This document shows, in pieces, positions 56,822-64,000 of a stretch of 64,000 nucleotides of DNA. The stretch is from Luidia sarsii (lineage: Eukaryota > Echinodermata > Asteroidea > Paxillosida > Luidiidae): assembly GCA_949987565.1 (NCBI GenBank), contig OX465107.1, positions 12,597,221 through 12,661,220 of the forward strand, given 5' to 3'. The translations under genes were made by a program, and so were the position numbers. How positions within the stretch are numbered: position 1 is the stretch's first letter; every line of letters starts with the position of its first letter. The notes under the pieces were generated by a model. The model was not told the DNA's origin and did no database searches. It worked only from the letters and a program-made list of their open reading frames with translations.

Positions 56822-57559
56822 TATAGTAAGGATGGCGGCCATTTTGGAGGGTGATTTAAAAATGGCAGGATTGTTTACAAACGATCCGTGGAGTCAAAGT
56901 AAGGACAGAGCCTCACTTAGAGGAGTGTTTTGAGACATTTACATGAGGTGAAGTTAGTTTTTAGTAATTAAAACACTGTTCTTAAGAAAATATTGGCATT
57001 TATAATGTTAACAGTGCATAATACAATACAACTATATAGTAAAACGAAACATGTTTGTTGTTTTTCGGAGTTGGGGGTTTTTGAGGGGTGTTTTTAAGTT
57101 GCTGGGGGAGACTAATGTCATAACGAGGATTATGTCAGGAGCAGTGACAGCATGGATCCCATAATGAGCTGCTGCCAGACCCCCCCCCCCCGAAAAAAAC
57201 CCCAAAAAACCGAGAATTAAAAAAGGAATTGACTGGCAGTGTTTGGCATGGATACGTGTACGTACGACGGTGATGGATACGGACTGAAGAATGTTTGCTC
57301 GTGAAGCAGCAATACCGGCCAAACATCGCGTATTTATAAAAAAGGTTCACATCACACGAAGAGGAAGTACTACCCCTGGAATATTGTGAGTCTCCTATGC
57401 CACAACTTCTGTGAATATGGACCATTTCTCTCGTGTCACAAAAATGCAAGCAATTCCGGGAAGAAATGCAGTCAGGGGCATAGTGAATATCAGAGCTATG
57501 ATGTATATCCAGTGGTATGTGAGAGTGTTTTTAATCCTGCTACCTGCAGTTTAAGCAAA

Positions 57560-57760
57560 CCCTAATCCTAGCCCTAACCCCAACCCCAACCCTAACCCCA
57601 ACCCCAACCCTAACCCCAACTCTAACCCTAACCCTAACTCTAACCCTAACCCTAACCCTAACCCTAACCCTAACCCTAACCCTAACCCTAACCCTAACCC
57701 TAAGCCTAACCCTACCCCTTCCCCTACCCCTAACCCTGACCCTAACCTAGGCCTAACCCT
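57560..57760 (+). repeat. Interstitial telomere-like repeat (CCCTAA)n
   Basis: About 200 bases; perfect CCCTAA units in the centre (about 57640-57700) with CCCCAA, CTCTAA and CCCTAC variants at the edges. CCCTAA is the complement of the metazoan telomere unit TTAGGG. Confidence 0.9.
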
Positions 57761-58025
57761 AACTGGCCCTATCCCTTGCCCTGGCTCTAACCCTTACCCC
57801 AATCCTCACCCTAACCCTAATCCAGACCCAACCCCTAAAATCATATACCCATCCCTAAACCTAGATTGTCTTACTTTTTTTCTGCTATGTCTTTGCAAGT
57901 GTTACTCGTGGTGATATATCTGCAAATTTGTTGCCCACATTTGTTGACAAGGTGTGGGTAGAACTATTTAATTAAAGACCAACCTGCACAGACATTTATC
58001 GTGAACAGCGTTATCACTGATATTC

Positions 58026-58412
58026 CTAATTAGTCTCATATCTTGCTCTCACAATGTACTCGTCACATGACAGTGTGTCTGAGACGGCCAAGTCTACACT
58101 CCTCAGCCGGTTCTTGGACTCGGAGTGTGCCACCACGTCGAGGGTGTGTCTGCTGATGTTCAAGTGCAGCTTTTTAGAACACAGTTCCACTGAGCTCTGT
58201 GTCAACAAGTCAATAACTTGCTCTGTGTTGATCTGGTCCACTAACTAGCTGTGTCTGCATGTTCAGATGTTTCGGCTACAGAATTCACAGTCATACGGTG
58301 GATCTCGTCAACCAGAGTCATCTCTTCATCTTTCGAGCGAAGCGAAGCAGCATCACATTCCTGCAGTCCTCCTATGCAGTTTGTACTGCATCATAACATA
58401 ATTCACCTCGAT
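58026..58412 (-). pseudogene. Broken coding fragment, minus strand, family unknown
   Basis: A frame reading about 50 residues (LQECDAASLRSKDEEMTLVD and on, ending SEHADTAS) meets TAG at about 58245, and one base out of frame continues as VDQINTEQVIDLLTQSSVEL and on to a stop at 58028-58026 (ends RARYETN). Composition is protein-like across the break and an upstream in-frame TGA also occurs. A one-base frameshift in a former gene or transposon protein explains it best. It lies inside the 2.68-kb segment between the two identical 483-bp elements. Confidence 0.45.
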
Positions 58413-59503
58413 CATTCATTTGTAAGATTCATTGGATGTAATTGCCAGTGTATCAGCCTAGCTGGCATGTCTCGGTGTTGATTTGAACAGGGCGTGCCTC
58501 CTTCATCAGGTGCCAAATGGTTGTGTCGTTTTGAGCTAAGACTTTCGCATCTTGTAAATGCTCGTCAACCTCTGTCCATAATTAGGCAATTGATGCAATG
58601 AGTGGTATATTCAGGTTCATAAAGTAATTCTGATCATGTAGCAAGAACACTGTCCCCTTTTGTAGTATTTTTGCCATTATGTGCAAATTTAATTATAATA
58701 ATAACAAGTTTGAAATGCTTGTTTTCAAGTAACGGGCCCACTCACGCAGCCAGGAAGCATCCCTGCCCTAATTTGGGCAATTAGAAGGTATTTTAAGGGC
58801 TGTGGGATGTAGTTTCAAAAATACCCAACATCAACCCCCTCCCCAACATCTCCCTAGCAACCCAAGGGGACTCAGCAATACCATCCACCTGTTGAAAGAG
58901 CCCAGAGGTCATGCCACATCAACCAGAAGTCAACTTACAGTGATGGCAGCCAACAAGCTCCGCCCACCCCCGACCCCCCTTTCACCACTTTAAGGGGCAG
59001 GGTGGTCAGTTTGAGTCGGAAAGTGTTGTGAAGATGACCCATGCATTTCCCTTACCCAAGTCAATTGCAAAATAAGACTCAATATTAATGTGTGGTAATT
59101 GATAATGTGAGGAAAGTAAATCCTCCCCCCCCCTCTCCGCCCCCTGTATTTTGACACCTCTTTGACACCTCTTTGACACTCTGTGCCCCCTCCTGTTGAT
59201 TAATTACACAGTTTGTAATGTCGCGATTACTGTAACATCAAAATTATGACACAAGAACAACTAATTAAGGGGGAATTTGGATGAAACTTATGACTTGTCC
59301 CTATAGTGTACACATTGTTATGCAGTGGTTTCTCATGCCAGACTGTGCACAAAGGCATGGGCACCCACCCATCACATTTTCAATCATTGCGGACAAACGC
59401 AATACTTTTTTTCAATTTTATTTTTACATGTTGCATCAGTACCATCTTTGCCACATTTTAAGCCCAATTTTGTGATCCAACTCTAAAGTTTAGCCCCCTT
59501 ATA

Positions 59504-59986
59504 GGGTGCAGCACACAAAATCCATCCAAGATGGCTCCGCCGAGCTGATTATCATAAAGTGTGTACCCACAACATTTTTTTAATAAGGGGTCTTTGGAGG
59601 CTAATTAACTGATACATTGTAGAACAAGTGAAGCTTAAGACAACCTGGGGTTTCACTCTTCAATTTGGTATGAAATTTGGACCATATCTGGCTTTAAATG
59701 TGGCCCTATTTGGCTGCGGAAGTGGAGGGGTCCATCTCAAAACCTTGCAGAAATTCGGCTTGGACGACTAGACATTTTGGGGGTGTTTTTTTCTGGGGGT
59801 AATTAGCAAAAAATCTAATCGGCTAAGGGCACTAAAATTGAAAAGAATCTGAGAGATGAAGGTCCAAACTACAATTTTAAGTATAGCTACAAGAACTGAG
59901 AGACTTTTGGGCATGGGATAATTGGCTTTGAAAGTGAGTGTTTTTGTACAGTGTTCAATGGGAGCTCTATTTAGTGTTCTGCACCC
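59504..59986 (+). mobile_element. 483-bp TIR element, right copy
   Basis: Identical to 56339-56821 and in the same orientation. TATA precedes it (59500-59503) and TTGG follows it (59987-59990). Confidence 0.75.
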
Positions 59987-61139
59987 TTGGGCGCCTTTTA
60001 CGGGGTATATGGCGCCCTCTAGTGCTCGCTGGAAATGGTAGTACCTACAAAGTTCTCGAGAGGCTGAATTCTGCAGGCAATCAATATCGTTTAATTTCAT
60101 TCGTTAAACATTTCGAATTTTTTTTTTTTTGTCCTTCAAACGATTGGTTCTAATAGACCTCCTCCCGGGGAACATAATATTATGCCTTTTATGTTTTTTT
60201 TTTTGGGGGGGTGCATGTCTGATACGTCTTGGTGCGGTGTGTGCAAATATAAGGTCATTTGTGGACAGCACTTTACATTTCGCCGTAGCGACAGGACGTC
60301 TGGTGCTGTGTAAGTGGACTACTTTTGCAACGCCCCTTCTGTGGCCGACCTAAAGCGCGTCTTGTGCAGGAGGCTCTCGCAAGGTGGAGGAGTCTGAATT
60401 TATTGAAGTGCGCCCTCTAAATGGCTCAGCCGCGACCGAAAACAAACAAACAAGTGAGTGATCGCAGAGACCCAGCCCTAAGCTTGTTGGTTTTCTGTAG
60501 CATGTGACTTAGAGCAGTGTCAAAACTTTTGTCATTGTCCCTTTCAGGCCATGCCTTTTGTATAGTTACTGGCTCCGTAGGCCTAGTTTTAAGATTTGAT
60601 TTTGCCAACGGTATAATAGGCTTGGTATTTGTCCCGTAGCGTAGGCCTAGGACTATGGGATTATGTGCCCATCATTGTCAACGTCTGGCATACCCGGCAG
60701 CCTTGGAGTTCCTCTCCTGAAATCGTGTCAATGGCACTTAATTGTAACATCATGACCTCCACTCTGGGAAATGATCTCGTTACAGGGAGCCTCGAACAGG
60801 GATGCAAACCTTGGTACACGGTCGAGAATGCTCCCCCATCCTCCCCGGTTTTCTGGAACGAGGTAAGTGATGAGATGATGCTTGAATAACGCACATTTTT
60901 CCGGTTGTCGTTAAGGAAAGGTTATGCCGCATCGACAATGCGCATTCACACGCAATCCATTCATAGCGGAGCCCCGCGATCCTTCATGTGTGTTTCAATC
61001 TCCACCACGTCAAAAAAAAAACACCTTTCAATTATTAACAAGTTGAACCGAGGCTTCTCCATCCCCGTTGGACCGTTTTTGTTCCCTTCCGACGTCTCGG
61101 CATCTTTCCCGACCGTAAATCTTCAAGAGGTCGCAGCAC

Positions 61140-61182
61140 CCCCCCCCCGTTTCCCTCATTCCACCAGCCCCCCCCCCCCCCC
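61140..61182 (+). repeat. C-homopolymer tracts
   Basis: Two runs of nine or more C separated by TTTCCCTCATTCCACCAG, in a GC-rich patch before the candidate exon at 61.7 kb. Confidence 0.8.
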
Positions 61183-61719
61183 GCTAACCCCTTCCATCCC
61201 CAGCCCCCAACCCCCCTCCTGATCCACGGCCGTGCAATCGCCAGAGCCTAATTACCGACGAAGTGCGTCTCATAATTGAATTTCTGAGGGGGAGGAGGGG
61301 AGGAGGAGGGAGTTGTGGAGACGAGGCGACGGGCGCATGCTTACTGCGTCTTCTGTGTTTTCATTGGTCCGAACCCACCGTGCGTCAGTCTCCTATACCC
61401 TGTGCGCTCCCACCTCAAACACGCCTTTGCCGTAAGCTGCCCGCCCTTCCCCTTTTTTTTTTTTTTTTTTTTTAAATTCTCTCAGTCTCCTTCTTATTCT
61501 TCTCTTTTCTGGCTCTGAGGACGTCCGACAAAGCCTCCATTGCTACTTCAAAAGAAAAAAAACACACTCACACAACACACCCCCACCATCCCTTGCCCCC
61601 GTCAGTCCGCTTTAAAGAGACGGCGCCGTCCCTGCCTACTTTCAATCAGTCCCGTATTTACCTGCCTCGACGGAGCGCGATAATCGAAGTGAACTCGTCC
61701 GAGCTGTTTCCCCCGGTCT

Positions 61720-61974
61720 TCTTTTTTTGTTGACCCCCCGCCACCCCTCGTTCCCCTCCCTCTCCCTCTCTCTATCTCTCTCAGCTCGAACACCGAAAGC
61801 GAGCAGTGTCCGGGAGCTCGCCGTGTGCGCCCAGGCCCGAGCTAGCCCCACAGACATCGGTACGGTTCGCTGCTGCGCCGACCAACGCCCCGTCACGCTC
61901 TGCAAATTCTCGCCACTGGGTACTCCCGTACTCCTCCATCTCCGTCGGCGTCGAGTTCCCCAAGAAAGACCAAG
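61720..61974 (+). other. Possible 5' exon with donor CAAG/GTAAGA
   Basis: A GC-rich, pyrimidine-tract-containing segment ends at a good donor at 61975. More than one frame is open and none resembles a known family. It could be the 5'UTR exon of a gene that continues beyond the window. Confidence 0.25.
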
Positions 61975-63515
61975 GTAAGATATGTGTATATCCTCACTCA
62001 CACTCTTCTGAAATCTCAAGACAAGAAGCCCTTGTACAATCGCGGCAGATTGGAGACCCTTTTCAAACTATGCTGACTTTCTCCCTTCCCCTATCCGAAG
62101 TTGATGACAAGGTGAGACTTGTTTCAATTCAAAGTGTGGTAATAACGACATTAACATGGATGGTGATTTTTTTTTTATAATGAAATCACTGCGGATGATG
62201 AAGTTCCTTTGACGTTAATTTTTCTTACCGTCAAAGAGATTTTGCAAGCCTTTTTGGAACCACGCCTTAAGGAATCTTTAGAATGCGCTCGTGAAGAAAA
62301 ATACTAGTACCCGCGTGAAAACTCCGTTCAAATTCGTCTAGCTCCATTTTTATATGATTGTTTTCTTCACTTAACTATTTTTTATTCAACTTTTATATCA
62401 AACTAGTTACCATCGTCTTCGCTCTTTTCCCCAAAATGTTATTTGAAGAATGCATGCACCAAAGGCGATCGAAAATTGAAGCTCTTCGTGACTTTAAAAA
62501 AATATTGTAATTGGAAATTATCCCTATCATATGTTCAGGATTTGTTTTGTTTGTCATAATTTGTGAAGGCGAGATTTGAGCTGCACGGTCAACTTCCAAA
62601 ACAGACAAATTACGCCTTCAGTCAGATTGGACTAAAACTAAACATAGAAAAAATGCAAAGCAGGGTCGATTTTTACACGGATTGATGTACCAGAAGTTTT
62701 CAGTAACATTATGAAACCAACTTGACACGCCAAATCTCGTGCTAACAGTCGCGCGGTAACAACGACCTGAGTGAGTGTGTCTGAAGAGCGCATGAATATA
62801 GTCGCACCAAAAGGTGATAATCGCCGCCGAGGGAACTACTGAGATTTTGTCGATTTGTCAGATATTACTAGAAATCCGTTGGGGGCAATATTGTCCCAAT
62901 GTGATCTAGATCTCATACTAACTCGACTGAGTTTGAGCCTGCTGAGTCGACTTTTAAGCCGAGCTTGTTCAACGCTGTGTGGCTAAGCTCGAGAAATCCC
63001 GTCCTCCGGCGAAGCCCATTTATCTGTGTACAAGCTCCCCATAAAAAAAAGGTATCGGAAGCTGGCTGCTGCCCTGGAAATCAGGGGCCATATCAATCAA
63101 CCCATTGCAGGTATAGCTATACCTATATAATCCAATACCGGCTTCTGAACTATATTATGCACTTCATTTATTCATACCATATACCAACAAGGAGTACGTT
63201 GTCGACATCGAAATGAATAAATAAAAATTTGCGCCAAGACGTGGAACGGAACGCTTCCAACCATACAGTGCCAGTGCCTCGGTGCATTCGTCACCCCCCC
63301 CCCCGCTGTCTCGGCCAGTGGGTACGATAAGGATTCTGATGTTAGGTGGGTTTTTTTCGTTTCGAAGCTGCATAACCCATGAAAGTTCCCAAAATGGGTT
63401 TTTTTTATGACGCTTGTGTAAGGGACACCCCTCGGTAGGGATTGATTTCGGGTACAACCCCGTGGCCGCTCGTGTCACAACCCGCAGCTCGGGATTCGGT
63501 GACACTCGAGAAGTT
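61975..63515. other. Possible intron or intergenic, nothing recognised
   Basis: AT-rich, no exon or element ends supported. It follows the donor at 61975. Confidence 0.4.
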
Positions 63516-63524
63516 AGAAATCAA

Positions 63525-64000
63525 GAGGGAATGAAGGAGGGGTAGAGAGAGGGAGGGAAGAGGGGGGGGGGGCAGAGGGAGAGTGAGAGAGAGAGGGGGA
63601 GATGGGGAGGGGAGATAGAGAGAGAGAGAGGGAGAGGACAAGGAGGGAGGACAGAGGAAGAGTGAGAGAGAGGGGGAAGATAGAGGGAGAGAGAGAGGGG
63701 GGAGGGGGAAGATAGAGAGAGAGAGAGAGGACAAGGAGGGAGGACAGAGGAAGAGTGAGAGAGAGGGGAAGATAGAGAGAGAGAGAGAGGAGAGGGTAGA
63801 TGTAGAGAGGAGAGAGAGGGAGAGAGAGGGAGAGGACAAGGAGGGAGGACAGAGGAAGAGTGAGAGAGGGGGGAAGATAGAGGGAGAGAGAGAGAGGGGA
63901 GGGAGATAGAGAGAGAGAGAGGAGAGGGGAGATGTAGAGAGGAGAGAGAGGGAGAGAGAAGGAGAGGGGGCATAGAGCGAGGAGACACAGAAAGAGAGGG
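63525..64000 (+). repeat. Purine-only GA/GGGA tract reaching the window edge
   Basis: At least 475 bases of A and G, almost without pyrimidines. Longer units of about 90-100 bases recur (ACAAGGAGGGAGGACAGAGG at about 63640, 63731 and 63837), so it is also a tandem repeat. Confidence 0.9.

Larger units (their letters stand above)
56822..59503 (+). other. 2.68-kb segment between two identical elements
   Basis: It begins and ends with TATA. It contains C/G homopolymers (57180), telomere-like CCCTAA repeats (57560-57760), the broken minus-strand coding fragment (58026-58412) and a TTTGACACC triplication (59150-59180). See the finding on its origin. Confidence 0.6.

Noticed and set aside
56339..59986. 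LTR retrotransposon explanation for the identical 483-bp direct repeats
   Set aside because: A TG..CA trimming leaves no matching flanks, there is no primer-binding site after the left copy or polypurine tract before the right copy, and the repeats themselves have inverted ends like a DNA element.
60421..60861. ATGGCTCAGCCGCGACC start with a CAA/GTGAGT donor and a possible 76-base exon at 60786-60861 ending GAG/GTAAGT
   Set aside because: The pieces can be joined in frame, but the first follows a GCGCCCTCTA repeat border, the peptide is only a few dozen residues and no family is recognisable. Splice reads would decide.
1..64000. CRISPR arrays, bacterial operons, ribosome binding sites or phage genes
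   Set aside because: None seen; spliced animal genes and repeat content show this is eukaryotic nuclear DNA.

Overview
This is eukaryotic nuclear DNA: split genes with GT-AG introns, long AT-rich introns, dense interspersed repeats and microsatellites. The proteins (INCENP, an R-Ras-type GTPase with a CVLL tail) are animal proteins. The base texture, with frequent ATGTAC/GTACAT palindromes, TACCGGTA and TAGGCCTA words, tRNA-like SINE heads and many TIR MITEs, suggests a marine invertebrate. I lean to a non-vertebrate deuterostome such as an echinoderm, but this is inference from texture only. Layout: (1) 1-6.7 kb, plus strand: the last six coding exons of INCENP, the scaffold of the chromosomal passenger complex, covering the charged single-alpha-helix region and the complete C-terminal IN-box. 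Its introns hold a 163-bp tandem repeat, a 52-bp hairpin element, two copies of a hAT-like element, a tRNA-like sequence and a TA-flanked TIR element. (2) 8.8-24.3 kb, minus strand, convergent with INCENP: a complete six-coding-exon R-Ras/R-Ras2-like small GTPase (201 aa) with a probable 4-kb 3'UTR. (3) 25.6-26.2 kb, plus strand: a promoter-like stretch (inverted CCAAT, E2F-like site) and a candidate first exon with a strong donor, coding status unknown. (4) 26.2-50.3 kb: no recognisable coding exon, but several GC-rich patches, MITEs, nested and duplicated repeats, a purine-rich minisatellite, and at 36.57-36.70 kb a CCAAT/TATA promoter with a donor-terminated exon. (5) 50.3-51.0 kb, plus strand: one terminal coding exon for a 103-residue secreted peptide precursor of unrecognised family, with signal peptide and basic cleavage sites; the 36.6-kb promoter may be its first exon. 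(6) 51-64 kb: simple repeats (CCT, GA), a 3.65-kb structure made of two identical 483-bp TIR elements around 2.68 kb that contains interstitial telomere repeats and a broken coding fragment, and a possible 5' exon of a further gene near 61.97 kb. The genes do not form a pathway; the neighbourhood is a convergent INCENP/R-Ras pair followed by a long regulatory or intronic tract and a small peptide-hormone-like gene. The most interesting observations are the two-copy element structure at 56.3-60.0 kb, whose outer flanks match each other and whose inner flanks match each other, the Harbinger-like element nested inside a dispersed hairpin repeat, the 52-bp element with an 8-bp target duplication, and the unassigned peptide precursor.
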